Source: Obelidium mucronatum
Taxonomy: Eukaryota > Chytridiomycota > Chytridiomycetes > Chytridiales > Chytriomycetaceae
Direction of reading: 5' to 3'
Assembly: GCA_025765595.1 (NCBI GenBank)
Contig: JAIVFH010000004.1
Span: 620,001 to 684,000, forward strand
DNA: 64,000 bases
Part shown: in pieces, positions 1-12,674 of the stretch
How positions within the stretch are numbered: position 1 is the first letter of the stretch
Layout of the letters: every line of letters begins with the position of its first letter
Made by a program: the position numbers and the translations under genes
The notes under the pieces: generated by a model
Databases searched by the model: none
Told to the model about the DNA's origin: nothing
What the model saw: only the letters and a program-made list of their open reading frames with translations

Positions 1-3000
1 TTCACCGCTTTCTAAAACATCCACTGCTGCCCGAGACTCTCATTGTGGCTCAACGTCATCTGGCGTTGCGGCGGCGGGACCAATCAACTTGGCATCCATA
101 CCCGCAGTGGAAACAAAGAGCTCAACACTTCCCCGTCGCATGCCTGAAATATCAAATAAAACTGCTAATGAAAGTGATGGAATGTCCTCGGGAGTATTGC
201 GCCGCTCGTCTGCAGCTGGAAACGTTGTTTCGGAATACACAAAAGCATCAGAAGTGAAAACCAGTACACATACCCTGAAACGATTAAGTACAACCGGAAC
301 AACAGGAGCAATGCCTCGCGTGAATAAACTTCAAAGCGGTGGTGGTGCAGCAGCAGCAGATGCTGATGATGATGTGGGAGACTTGAAACGCGCCATGAAT
401 TCTGGAGACATGTTTGGAGAATACAAACGACAGTCTCAGTCATGTATAACTGCATCCACTCAAATGATGATGCCGAAAGTCGCGCAAAGCAGCAGGAGCG
501 AAGCGACTGATTCAGGGACACTGAAACGAACATCTGGATCGGGAGATTTGTTGGGAGTTCAAGAATTCTTGCAATCCAGTGAGAGTCAAAGTCGTCCCCG
601 CAGTAAATCGGGCACTAAAAAATCTAGTATTCCGTCGGTTCAGCAGATTTCAGAGTCAGAAGGGATGGGGGGTTTGAAACGGTTTGAAAACAGTGGAAAT
701 ATTTTGGGTGACATGCGGGAAAGTCCAACGTCCAGTAATACCAACAGTAAACAAGGAAGTATGTCGCCTTTGATTTCCCGAGCTGCGGGACTCGACGGTA
801 CATTGAAACGATCCAGTGGTTCTGAAAATGTTGGATCTCAACAACGAAACAGTCCATCTTCTTCCTTGGACAATAATGATGCCAAAATCGAAAAGACTAG
901 GCAATTTGGACAGATTGAAGTGGCGGGTGAACGCAAGCTTTTGGAATATGAGGCTCCTGTACCTCAAAAAATGCGCCAACTAGGTCAAATGGGAGTCAAC
1001 CTACATCAATATTCTATCGCTTCATCATCATCAAGTACTCCAAGCCCGGTCGTCATGCCTGAACGCGATGAATTTTACTCCAAAGACGGGCTGGGCACTG
1101 CTTCCAAAACAAACAGCAAAGGCCATTTCACATGGAACTTTGGGACAGAATCCCCGACGGGACTTGCATCAAAATTCAACAACACCACCGCTCCACCACC
1201 ATCAAGAAAAAACGAATCAAGCTCTTTACGAACATCGTTAACAAAGCAACCACAATCCCCGATAATACATGAACTAAAGCAGACACCCGCGCCACCACCA
1301 TTACATACAAACCGACGAACCAGCAACAACCTCCCTGAAAGCCGAAACACCTCCCCCGAAACAAAACTCCTCAAAACCTTCCCACCCAACGACAACGACA
1401 ACGACACGAGTCTAAAAGAAGACGAAACCAGCAGCACCATCCAACTCCGACGCAGTCCATCACTTCCTCGACCTCCCACGGGAACCCGCAATTCAACGCA
1501 CATTCGCCGGCGTTCCGTGAAACCAGAAAAACAAACGCACCACCAGCAGCGATCCTCCAGCGTTATCCTACGGGAATCCTCCACGCAACAAGCACCTGAA
1601 GAACCGTCATCGTCACTGCACCTTGACTCTGGATTCCCATCGACTGTCGGTCTCCTACTAGATTCAGTTGTTGTTGGTGGTGTCTCTGAGGATTCATTGA
1701 CTACATTGGAGCCGGCGCTTCTTGCGAAAAGAAAACAGGTTGAAGAAACGGTGGTGAGTAGAGTTCTTGGATTAGACGGAGGAGATGTAACGACCTTGTC
1801 GAAAATGCATGGGGCCGTGTTGTCGCATTTGACGAGGGAGCAAGGTGTACGGCATCGATGGTTGTATGCTATTTACTGTGTCTTGAAACTTGTTAGAGAG
1901 TCCATGAGGAATTTGAAGGATCAGCGTTGTCATCAGCAGCATTTGTTGGAGGATTTGAAGGATGAAAAGAGGGTGCAACATAATGTGTTTAGGACACGTC
2001 AATCTAAAGCAGATACGATATATTCTTGCAAAGTAAGTTTTTTAAAAAGAAAAAAAAAGAGGAAAGAGGAGGGAAGCAACAGAATTTTACGGTCTGATTG
2101 ATTTTTTTTTTAAAAAAAAAAAATTAGGTCCGAGCATTGTTGCAGGAAAAGAGAACGTCGAATATTATAAAGGCGATACAAAAGATTTTGTTCATGAGGT
2201 CGAATTTCATGTATCATCTTTCATCAGATCAGCAAATTCGTCTGTGCAGTGTATTACAGGTAAGGAAGAAAAAAAAACACATTTTTATACCACATTATAT
2301 TCAGAACACTTTGGTAGTTTCGAGCTTTTTCGAAAAGTGATATAGTTGTTAAAGAAGGCCGCGAAAGGAAGCACGTGTGTTTCATATTATCTGGCGAATG
2401 TGAAATCAGTTCAGAGCGAAGCAAGCAAACAGTTGAGATAGACCTCTCGATTAAAAGGGGGTTCATCAGAGTATAGCGATTTGCTAACAAATACGAAAAA
2501 AAAAACATTATGTTTGCAGCACAATACTTTGAGCAATGGGGATACTTTTGGTAACTCAACGAAGGGATGCTGGACAGCCACAGTTCGTTGTAAAGAGGAT
2601 ACTGAATTACTCATTGTTTCGCAAAACGATTACGTTGAGGCAAGAGACACTATTTAATTGGTCCTTTTTTTTTAATCAGCTGAAAGTCGTACCCCTTCTT
2701 TTAATTTTATTTATTTCATCCTGACACCACACCAGATTATGGATTTGGGAAACGAAGAACAGATTGCCCTTCACATGAAACACCTTTCCGAAATCCCACA
2801 TTTCGCCAAACATCAGCCCTATCAACACCTCCTCAAACCGTTTGCAAGTGTATCGCAGCTGTTTTCATTTCATCCACAAGAACCCATTATTCATGAAGGT
2901 GTCGAGAATTTCAGTGTATTCTGGATTCTTAGTGGAACTTGTCGGGCAGTCAAGCTTGTTCCTTTTCTTCGGCGAAAAGAGATGGCGACTGCGGCAGCAA

Positions 3001-3050
<50 letters not shown>

Positions 3051-3573
3051 GCAAAGAAGAAGTACATGCTCGCAGAATATGAGCCTGGAACTACTGTAAT
3101 CCAAGAAGGCGAAAAAGTCGTGATGCAATTATTAACGATTCGAGAGTTGGGACCAGGCGATTATTTTCCAGATTTGACTTGTCATGAATATGATGAAAAC
3201 AGCAACAATAGCGGTGGGGGATTGAAGGGAAATGTATTGAGTAGGTCAGGGTTGTTGGCGCGGTTGAAGTGAGTTGAAGAGGATTTCCTTACAAACACTT
3301 TTTCTTTTACACATTGCAAACTTGTCTCTTATTATTTTTCTTCCCACCTGTTCCTTTTAAAACAGCGATACAACTCCGTCAAGACCAGATTCAAGATCAT
3401 ACGTTTCTATAATAGCAAACACCAAAGTAGAAATCTTGGGTATGACTCGACTCGATTATACACGGCTGGCATCGACTGAGATGATTTTGGAAAGTATGTC
3501 TGAAGGTGGGAAACTTCGAGTACCATTGGATGCACTTCAAAAATCTGTGCTCTCATCAACAAACAATTTATGA
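1..3573 (+). CDS. CNBD2-like protein with two cyclic-nucleotide-binding-like domains (5' partial)
   Basis: The frame is already open at base 2, so the start lies left of the window. Exons read 1-2032, 2128-2259, 2318-2470, 2520-2639, 2736-3268 and 3366-3573; the intron at 2640-2735 has a GC donor. The first ~680 residues are Ser/Thr/Pro-rich and hold six spaced copies of a short LKR-x-S-type motif. The C-terminal ~370 residues contain two cNMP-binding-like beta-rolls: the first shows VVKEG, FILSGECEI and GDTFGN, the second EPIIHEG and WILSGTC and ends in VEILG. The second roll is interrupted by a poly-Ala run coded by a GCA repeat. The classical ligand-binding R of the phosphate cassette is not clear in either copy, so cAMP binding is unproven. 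The order resembles animal CNBD2, a sperm protein; that family call is from memory of the fold and moderate. Confidence 0.7.
2997..3051 (+). repeat. GCA trinucleotide repeat coding poly-alanine
   Basis: About 16 near-perfect GCA/GCC units lie inside the second CNBD-like domain and give an uninterrupted alanine run followed by KKK. Such tracts are prone to length change, so this is a likely polymorphic site. Confidence 0.85.
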
Positions 3574-4143
3574 AAACATTCGATATCTCGATTCAATATT
3601 ACCGTTTTTTTTTGTTTTTTGTTTTTTTTTTTGTATATCCAACCATTCGTGTATGAAGAAGTAAAAAAAAAAATACATTGGTATATAAAATTGGTATTTA
3701 TTTGGGATCTATGTATATATTGTTTATTCCTTATTATTTAATTTATAAAATGAGAAGAAAGGAAAAGAGGTTTTAAAACTTGAAATCGAGTGTGTTCACG
3801 TCCTTCCATGGAAACATAAACAATAATATATGATGTAGACTCTACCTTGGGGTGAGTCTTCACCGAAGAACACTCGCCTCCCGCTGATAACCAGCCTGCT
3901 TGTTGGTGATGGAGGATGGAGATTTAGGAGAGAGCGAGTTGTGAGAGAGAGGGAGGATGTATTTTAGGAGAAAACTTTCTTGACAATTCCAAGTTTATTA
4001 TTGGGTGAAGGAAAAATCAAGCAAGCAGTCTTTATTGCTGAATATATATTAGCTCAGTAACAAGAGTATATATCACTTCAACCACATTTGAATTGTCCTA
4101 AATAATCAAATCAGCATTTGTTCTCCATTTCCAAACACACATA
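3574..4143. other. Intergenic region between convergent genes; one GC-richer structured patch
   Basis: This is AT-rich 3' flank of the CNBD2-like gene (+) and exportin-6 (-), with T/A homopolymers. Around 3839-3945 a GC-richer patch includes the self-complementary pair GGTGA/TCACC around GTCT. No ORF or known RNA family was recognised. Confidence 0.5.
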
Positions 4144-7100
4144 TCACAATTGTACCTGTATCGACGTCACACAATTATACAACCGAGCTTGATCCTGAGA
4201 ATGGATTCCTGAACAATATTTGCCCATAAAGTGCGGGACATACTAGGAACGAAAAAAAAGACAGGTTAGCACGTTCATTCACCTGCATTTATGGTTATAC
4301 CCCATGAATGAATAACGCGACATTGCAGGTCATAATCTTTCCCAATGCTCCCGCAATTTCCTCCTTCATAAAGTCATGTTCCTTTGAAACAAGGATACCA
4401 AGAAATAAGTCAATGAAAGGCGTCATCATATGTTTTTGAAAGAATTCCTACATATCCAACAGTTTTTTTTTGTTTAAAAAAAAGGCTTATATACAGGAAG
4501 CAAATATTTAAGTTACCTTTTGATAGAGCGCACACTTTGAATTCAAGGACTCCAGGCCATTCAAATTATGCCGAAAAACTTCCATATTCCTATCAGAGAA
4601 TGATTTCGCAATCATCTATACAAATAAAAAAAGAAGAAGGAACAATCGAAAAGTTTTCATTTAATTTCACCTATATATACATTCCAAAAAAAAAAAAATA
4701 CAAACCTCCAACACTGATGCCACCTCCCTTTCATGCAAAGAAGCCGCCCGACTAACAGAGCTTCCAAAAAAGTGCCGTTGATGAAAAGTCAATAGAATGA
4801 ATAAAAGATTGTAGAAATGCAGTTTCAATGATTCGCTTGATGAATCCTATATTTGGCAAAAATTAGAACCACACTCTACACATACCACACGCATACATTA
4901 AAAAAAAAGACAAACCTCATGCCCAATGAACGAAAAACTATGCTGACAAAATGCAACCACATGATCTAAAAGCCCCTCTATACTTTTACTCGTATCCTGA
5001 ACGACGGCCGTCAAAAACTCCAAAAACTTGCCCAATAATTCCACTTTTTTACTTCTTGCTGTCGTGCCGGTGGCGGTGTAGAGTGATGATGCCGCTGCTT
5101 CTACTCCTATTGTCCCACCTGCAGCAGCTATTGTTTCTACAGGAGAAGCAGCGGCTTGCAGCAACCCTCTGGATTCCACCAGTTTCATAAACGTCTGCAA
5201 AGTCTGTATCACAAGCATCCCATTCTCACGTGCACTTTGTCGTCGAAGGGATACCTGAAGCGCCAGAGTGAAGTCAAACAAAGCCAGTAACATGTCTAAA
5301 GGAAGGTGAGGGAAAGGGGGGGTGTTATTCAAAAAAAAAATTGTTTGCAACAAGTTGAGTCTGGGTTGTTGTAATTTACCAAAGTCTTGAGAACAGACTT
5401 CATACAGTCCAAGAGCTTTCGCCACAACACTCTTGACAACCATATAGACAATGTTTTTCGGGTTCATTGGCTCATTGCTGACGGCTTCCATGCATCCGAC
5501 AAACGATTCAAGTAAATGCTTTGTTTGATTTCGTCCATCCATGTCCAACGGGTTGACAAGGAACTCTCCTTGCTCATTCCAAAGCGCATGGAACTGTGAA
5601 AGTAAAGGCGCATAGAATTCTGAAAGTTGTCCGAACCGAATATTCCATTCCTTAAGTAAAAATTGGTTGGTTATTTGGCAAATCTGAATCTAGCAAAAAA
5701 AAAAAAAAAACACAATAACCCCCTATTCATGTGGTTTTACCTCTTCAGAAACTTTGCTAGCCGCTGTTGGCACCACAATTGCCAAAGTCGCAACTTTATA
5801 TAGGTTGAATTTACATTCCCGTCCTCCTGCATTGCACGAGGATCCCAAAGTTCTTGCGATTCCATGAATATCGCTCCACAACGGCCGCATTCCAGGAAAC
5901 CCGACAAGACCTGGCCGCACAACCGTTGCAACACTGACAAGCAGTCGACTCGCGGACAATGCCACATTCGGACTGTGCCTCGTTGTTGTTGGCCGAATCG
6001 ACTGCTGTGATAGTGGACTCATCATGACAGTATTGGATGCTTGGTCAATGATAGTTGAGACGGATGTATGGAGCAGCGTGTTGAGAAGATTTGAGAATTG
6101 CGATTGATGGAGTGTTGAATTATGGTGGTTCTCGTACGCATGAACTTGGTATTTCTGGAACCAGTGAATGTATACTCGAAGACATGAATAAAGACCACAG
6201 CATCTACCGATTTGTGAAAAGGGAATACAAAAAATATTAATCATAATCAAGGATTTGCAGTAATTGGGGCGGGGGGGGGGGCAAAAACAAAGTTTTCGAA
6301 CTCACAAGTATTTTCGCGTCTCGTCCAAATCACAGTCTTTCTGAATACTACTAGTACTACTATGCACCTTTGACATTTGAGCCAAGACAAGATTCAAGAG
6401 TTCCAAAACTGCTTCTACCAAAGAACTCGTGCTCTTCAAATTCTCTTCAAAGTTCCCCAACTCCACAAAGAAATGAGCGAGTTGGCCAACGAGTCGAGAA
6501 AGAACCAGCAGATCCTTGTATTTGAAGGCAAGACCGTTCGTTGTATTTGAGCCGCCGGTATTAGATTGTTGTTGAAGGAGCTGTTGTTGAAGTTGGGCTG
6601 AGTAGGATAGGAATAATGACGCAACGTGTTGGATAATATCAATTGGGTATAGATCTGATATTTTGGCTGTAAAAAAATCTGTTGAGTTACGGCGAACTAG
6701 AGAGCCGTTCACCCCCCACTTACAAACAAGAGCGAGGCCAGAATTTAGAAACAAGTCCCCATCAGACTCCATCGAATGTTCTGCTACTGCTGCTTGGGCA
6801 ACGTTACTCTGACTACTCCCGATCTCAAACCCCAATTCACGAAGATACTTTGGCTCCTCAGACCACAGCAACACACGAATGATTTGCTGTGCAAGTGAAA
6901 TAAGGCCTTCGCGATACCGTTCTACATCTGCTGTTGCGCCTTCCAAATTCCGGGCATTCAAATACTCCACGAAAGCATCCCAAATCTGTAGGCAATCTAA
7001 AAATCGATCTGGATTCGGCTGGTTGAATGTGAATTTGAATAAGAGTTGTAGGAATTCGTCTAGAGGGAATAGTTGTTGCTGGTGCTGCTGCTGTTGCTGT

Positions 7101-8410
7101 TGCTGATGTATTGATTCAACGCGTTTCATATGGTTCTTTACGAAAGACAGGGCAAGATGTGTCAACTTCAGGGTATATCTGTGTCATGGTTTCAATTTTT
7201 AAACGCTTTGAACTTTGGGATGTGTCCCAAAAAAAAAAAATAGATAACGATTAAAAATAAGGCACTCAACTGATCTTCGTCAGAGTTTGATTGAATACAT
7301 CGCCGCAAAGAATCCACCAAACCACCTCCAACGTGACTCAAAAAGCCAACGACAAAGTCGACCCCAACCAACTGTTTCCTTGAATCACAAAATTCTCCCA
7401 GAGCGTTACAGGCTTCTACTGATATATTTAATGCCGGACAAGATCCCGTGTATACTCGAAGTAGTGCTAAGGCTGAAAGTAGGAGTGAATTGATGTCATT
7501 GACTGACGTTGCCGTATGGGAGGGAAGTATTCCTGGAGTCGATGATGAGGATGATGATGGTGACAGATGCAATGAAGAAGCAGCCGACGATGACGACAAT
7601 GTTAGAACAAGGATCTGAATAGCCAGAACATACACATGTTCATGAGACTCGTCTAAACTCCAAGAAATGCCAGATGATGGCGAGACTGGGCTGGAAACAG
7701 CAGAATACGGATTATTTGAAGCAGATGTCGGGGTCAATCTTGATGGAGAGGATCCAAGGGCTGGCAATAAATGGGCTGCGACAGCGGAAATGGAATCTGC
7801 TGTTGCTGCCCCTCCATTTACCGGCGACTTCAAGACAGCCAAACACTCTCGCGTACATTTGAGCAGCTCTAATCTAACATCCGGTTCCTGATGTTGAAAT
7901 GGGTATAGTTCCAAATAGGCTTTCGTTATACGAAATCGAGTCGGCAGGTTCAATTGTGACAGGGCATCAAACATGTTCCATTGACGTGAGGCGTATAAAA
8001 GTTTTGCCTGTTTAGAGAGAACCGAATATAGTTTCTCGGCCACAAAGGTTGGTAGGGCAGGATTGGCCAGTAACGACCACAACCTCGACTTTGCATGGAG
8101 TTGATCCTCGACACTGAGAAGCGGAAAGAAGCGCGGCGAAGATAGAGACTTGATGAAAAAATAGAAGTTAAAATTAGATGGAAAACACGTTATTACAGAG
8201 GTTGGTTTGGATAGTAGTTACGTTGTAGACGAGGAGGGCGAAAAACACCAGCTTCGCATCGTCATTCGACCAATCAGATCCAACGGCTGCCAACAGCTGC
8301 GACACGTGGGGCACGGCCTCGACTGGTGCTGCGAGAAGCACGGCCACGGCGGCATTCGAGGCTGGCGTCGGCGCGTTCAAGTGGGAGAGCACAAATTGGC
8401 GATCAAACAT
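4144..8410 (-). CDS. XPO6: Exportin-6
   Basis: Karyopherin-beta nuclear export receptor; in animals exportin-6 exports actin-profilin complexes. Eleven exons read on the minus strand: 8410-8222, 8148-7271, 7178-6724, 6666-6306, 6203-5741, 5689-5380, 5295-4916, 4846-4706, 4615-4517, 4447-4301 and 4242-4144, all in consistent phase. Collinear similarity to human XPO6 is clear at several places: EFLQLLFKFTFNQP, SRLLVSVATVVRP, the run ending in MLVIQTLQTFMKLVE, and the tail around NLNGLESLNSK and YVPHFMGKYCSG. A poly-Gln stretch lies near 7090-7125 and Ser-rich inserts near 7540-7720. The start ATG at 8410 gives a short N-terminus of HEAT-like helices. The 3' end of ATP synthase d lies 79 bp upstream on the same strand. 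Exportin-6 is absent from Saccharomyces, so its presence here is notable. Confidence 0.87.
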
Positions 8411-8489
8411 AAATATCTATAAAAGTATAGTAAAGAATAAAGAGAACTTCTTTTATTTCCTTGTTTGGGTAGAAACTGGTTATCGAGGT

Positions 8490-9542
8490 TTAGAAGCCGA
8501 CGTTGAATTCTCCGAACCTGCACAGAAACACTCGTTAAACATGCAACATGCAAAGGAAAAAAAAAGCTTGAAACAGATTGAAGATAAACGTACTTCTCGT
8601 AGTAGCCTGGGACTCTCCATTGGCCTCTCTTGATCATCTTCTCGACGGTGGCATCGATTTCTGGGACAGCCTTAACAACATCGTCAATCTAGAAAGAGAA
8701 AAAAAGAGCACGAATCAGCACGCAGAAACCATTTCATAGATTCGACGTGGTTTTGTGGAATTTCGAATAAGCAGGCATCCAGAATCATAAAACGTTGAAG
8801 TTCACCAATTCGGCAAACTCTTCATCCCCCAGGCAATCATTATCCAATCACCATCCATCATCGCAGCTATATTGCACAGGCTTCGATTCGCATATCAATC
8901 GGGCGCATTATTGAGTTGGCCCCTACTAATTTCTTTTCCTTGAGCTCTCCCCCATCCGATGACAACAATTCAAGTCGCAACAACCCTTCCGATCCAGTTG
9001 ATGCAATTTCAAGCGCTTTGATTAATCCTCCGACGTCCGCTGAATTCGCTCCTTTTTTTCGTTTTTTTTTTTCGTTTGTTCAGATACATACAGTCAATTG
9101 GTCAACTGGACGGGCAGTTTCAATGTTGACAAGGAGATCCTTGAGTTCCACAAGTTCTTGGTTAATGTGAGCTTCAGTGGCCTGGGCAGCAGCAACCTGA
9201 AGAGCAATCGATTCAGTCCCATACGTATTAAAAAAAAAGGCAAAAAGGCGTTGTTTGACGTACGGCCTTAGCTTCCTGGGCGTCAATGACTCTGAGCTGC
9301 TCACGCAAGTCGTAGGTGGCTGGCTTGAAGGCAGAGAAGGCCTTCTCGGCATCGTTCACGATCTTCTTGTTGGAGAGCACCGCGCGGTAGGCCTCGAAGT
9401 TGATGGTGGTGCTCTGCTCCTTGAGATCGGCGATCTGCTTGGCCAGATCGGTGTGGCGGCGGCGGAAAGCGTTGAGCGACGCGACGGTGTCTGGGCGCAG
9501 CGCGGCGGCGAGCTTAGCAAAGTCGACTCGTTTGGCAGCCAT
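8490..9542 (-). CDS. ATP7: Mitochondrial ATP synthase subunit d
   Basis: Peripheral-stalk subunit of the mitochondrial F1Fo ATP synthase. Four exons: 9542-9264, 9196-9092, 8688-8594 and 8517-8490. The protein (~168 aa, normal for the family) begins MAAKRVDFAKLAAAL and matches yeast Atp7 along its whole length: NFEAYRAVL, QLRVIDAQE, ARPVDQLT, MIKRGQWRVPGY and a C-terminal FGEFNVGF. The second intron (8689-9091, 403 bp) is much longer than the usual ~60 bp here and holds nothing recognisable. The first exon is strongly GC-rich. Only 67 bp separate its start from the divergent 5-phosphatase gene, so the two probably share a promoter. Confidence 0.93.
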
Positions 9543-9609
9543 TTTTGGTGTTTTCGAGAAGTCAATAAAGTGTAGATAAATAATAATATTTAAAAAAATA
9601 ATTAAATAA
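9543..9609. promoter_or_regulatory. Short divergent promoter: ATP synthase d / 5-phosphatase
   Basis: An AT-rich 67-bp spacer between two start codons facing away from each other, flanked on both sides by very GC-rich coding sequence. The promoter role is inferred from position only. Confidence 0.45.
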
Positions 9610-12057
9610 ATGCAGAACACGCATCAGCCGCCAAAGCGGCGCCCGCCGCCACCGCCGCCACCGCCGTCCAAGGCGCTGCGCGACAAGGTGCGCGAATTGG
9701 CTGTCGGCGAGGCGTTTGCGGCCCCGCTTCAGCTCAACAGCAGCCAGTTCAACAACCACTACAGCAGCCACTTCAACAGCAGGCGCCGCCACTGCCCGCG
9801 CGCCCCGCCGCGTCCGCGCTGCCAGCGAAGCCGCCGCCGCCGCTGCTTCCGCCGCGCGCAAACACAAACGCAAACACAAACACGCACACGAAAGCACCGC
9901 CAGCAGCAAGTTCAACACCAACGGCAACGCAGACGCTGTCGACGCAGGCCGCGTCGCTGTCGCGCGCTGCGCCGGCGCCGCTCGAGACGCTGGCGGCCGC
10001 GTGCGTCGAATTCATCCACAGAGGCAGTCTGCGCTGCTGGGCCGCAAGCGGCCTGCTCGTCGTGACCGTCGGCGAGCGCAACCTGCGTGTGTGCTCGCTG
10101 AAGGACCACGCCAGAGAGCTGGGCGTCTACTCAATGGGGCCCGGCGCCTCCCTCATGAGCGAAAAGAGCTCGGCGTCGCTCTCGTCCACCAGCGGCGGCC
10201 CCGCAGACAAGGAATCAGAATCAAAATCATCAGCCCTCTGCTTTGTCCCTACCCCGTACATTGAAGACTCCACAAAGCAAGTCTGGCTGGCGCTGCAGGC
10301 CGGAGAACTGATATCCCTCGATCTCTCTAACCTGCCTCAAATCACTCTGCTCGATCGGAAATCAAACGCGCATCAAAGCACAGTCACGCATCTCCTCCCT
10401 GTTGCGACAAACCCGCCCGAGATATGGTCTCTGGATGATCAAGGAGGTCTTCGTGTCTGGAACAGTACCGCGGATCCAGCAAATTCGGCATCACTCACAC
10501 TGTCGCGATCATTGGCGAGGAGTCTTCGGATCGCGTCAAGGCAATCAATTGCCCTTGTCGTCTTGCAGAAATACTTGTGGACATGTGGGGGCAAATTTTT
10601 GGAAGTCAATGAGCCGAATTGTGATAACTCGAGCAAAGTGTTGAAAGTCAAGATAGATGTGACTGGCACGGCTGCGAATTTCATGTGCCTGAGTGGTGGT
10701 GGTGTGGAAGGCGGGCCTGTATACAGTGGCCATGAAGATGGCAAGATTATTGTTTGGGAGAGCAGCACTTTTACCAAGCGGTATGTGGTTGTGATGGGAA
10801 TTTACAAAGTGTCTTCCCTCTGTGTTGTAGAGAGAGGAAAAAATATATGGGCCGGCTTCAGTAATGGAAAAGTTGTTGTTGTGGATACGAGTGTGTGGGA
10901 TTCATGGGTAATCATGAAAGAGTTTGTAGCCCACAGTGGAAGCGGCGGCACCAGTGTTGTGGGTGCCGTTGTATCTGGAGGAAACACGAATTGCGCTGTT
11001 TCGACAATGCTGACAGACGCAAAGACTCTTGCAGGAACTGGAAACATGTATGTCATCAGCTGTGCTGAAGATATTGGTCAGATTCGAGTATGGGACGGGT
11101 TTCTGACAAAGGACTGGAAAGGTGAACTTTGCAATTGATTTGCCTTGAAAGTTAAATGAATTAATCGAAACACTCAAATCCCTCAGATTCATATATGAAA
11201 GAACAACAAGATCGATATTGTACATACCGAGATATACCCGTCTTTGTTGGATCCTGGAACATTAATGCATCCAAACCAGAATCATTGGAATCACTGCCCT
11301 TCTCCCAACAAGTCCTTCACCAATGGTTCTCCCAATTCCAACCAAACCAACCACAGCAACTCCCCCCACCCTCCATCATTGTGATTGGCTTCCAAGAACT
11401 CGTTGACTTGGAATCCAAAAAAGCCAACGCCACACAAATCCTAAAAGAAATCACGCGATCAAAAACCACGAAAAGCGACAGCCGATTACAATACTGGCGT
11501 GAAAAACTCGTGAACGTGTTGGCTGAAACGTTACCCAACCTGCACTACCGCCTTCTCGAATGCCACCAACTATTTGGTCTCTTTCAATGCATATTTCTGT
11601 TGGAAGACGAGTATTACAAGTGTGCGCCGGGTTCAATCTCAGTGTCTCAAGTGAAAACGGGGATGGGTGGACTGCATGGGAATAAAGGTGGGATTGGGAC
11701 GCGAATCGTCGTGGAGGATTCTAGTTTTTGTTTTGTAAATTGTCATTTGGCGGCTCATCAGAGTCAAGTGAGTGCGAGGAACAATGATGTGGTTAATATA
11801 CGGGATGGAATCACTTTTGCATCCATGAAACAGTTGGATGGTGTTTTCACACAAGGTGGAGATGGAAGTCTGGTTTTGGTGAGTTATTCTTTTCACTCTT
11901 TTGTTTTCAGGAGGATTGACATTTTTTCCAAGGATCATGAAAACGTGTTTTTTAGTGGGGATCTGAATTATAGGATTGATTTACCTCGAGAAACGGTTCT
12001 CTCTGAGATTGAACATCGAAATTGGCCATATTTACTGGTGAGTTTTAACTCGCCTTT

Positions 12058-12093
<36 letters not shown>

Positions 12094-12583
12094 GCTCCCC
12101 ACCTCTTAACTTACAAGCAACCAAAAAAAAAATTCCTCGCAGGAACACGACCAATTAACCATTCAGTTGAAAACGAATCCTCAATTCAGTCTTCGTGCAT
12201 TTTCAGAAGGACCCATCGCATTTGCACCCACCTTCAAATATAACCTCAACAGCAACGAATACGATACCTCTGAAAAGAAGCGCGTTCCCGCCTGGTGTGA
12301 TCGCATCTTGTATAAAAGCAGCGGACTCGGAGGAGGTGGTGGTGGGAAAAGTAATGTTCTTGGGGCGGGTCAAGATGGAATTCAGTTGGTATCCTACGAA
12401 CGCGGGGAATGCACAATGAGTGATCATCGACCCGTGAGTGCATTGTTTATGGTGCGGATAAAAAAGGTGGATAAAGGCGGGTGGGAAAAGATGAAGGTTG
12501 AAGCAAATGGGGTTGCGAAAGAGCATTTCAGGGGAGTCGCGGAGGAGTGGGTAAGGGTGAGAGGGATTGTTTCCTATTCATAA
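9610..12583 (+). CDS. WD40-repeat inositol polyphosphate 5-phosphatase
   Basis: Predicted to remove the 5-phosphate from phosphoinositides or inositol phosphates at cytosolic membranes. Exons: 9610-9687, 9741-11121, 11187-11878, 11933-12037 and 12143-12583. The N-terminus is Pro/Gln-rich (QPVQQPLQQPLQQ), followed by WD40-like blades (IWSLDDQGGLRVWNS, GHEDGKIIVWE, DIGQIRVWDGF) and then the IPPc catalytic domain. Catalytic signatures are present: GSWNINA, GFQELVDLE, GMGGLHGNKGG, FFSGDLNYR and PAWCDRIL. The small first intron (9688-9740) is required to join two frames and is GC-rich; the 54-bp intron at 11879-11932 could instead be retained coding sequence because it is a multiple of three. The WD40-IPPc order is known in plant and some fungal 5-phosphatases. 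The substrate is not deducible. Confidence 0.88.
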
Positions 12584-12674
12584 CTCATAATAAGAAAAAA
12601 GTAAAAAAATAAGAAAGGCATAAGCTTTGTATAGTAATATAACGGTCATTAATTTATTTATTTTTTCTTCTTCT

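Noticed and set aside
89..91. Start codon for the first gene at 89
   Set aside because: The codon is TTG and the frame is open upstream to the window edge, so the gene is 5' partial.
3001..3050. CAG repeat as poly-Gln gene
   Set aside because: In the frame that continues the CNBD-like domain it codes alanine.
8689..9091. Gene inside the long ATP synthase d intron
   Set aside because: Short plus-strand ORF with no motif and homopolymers; composition fits intron.
9716..10264. Alternative reading frame of the 5-phosphatase N-terminus
   Set aside because: Ala/Arg-rich frame of a GC-rich region; the frame that continues into WD40 blades is the coherent one.
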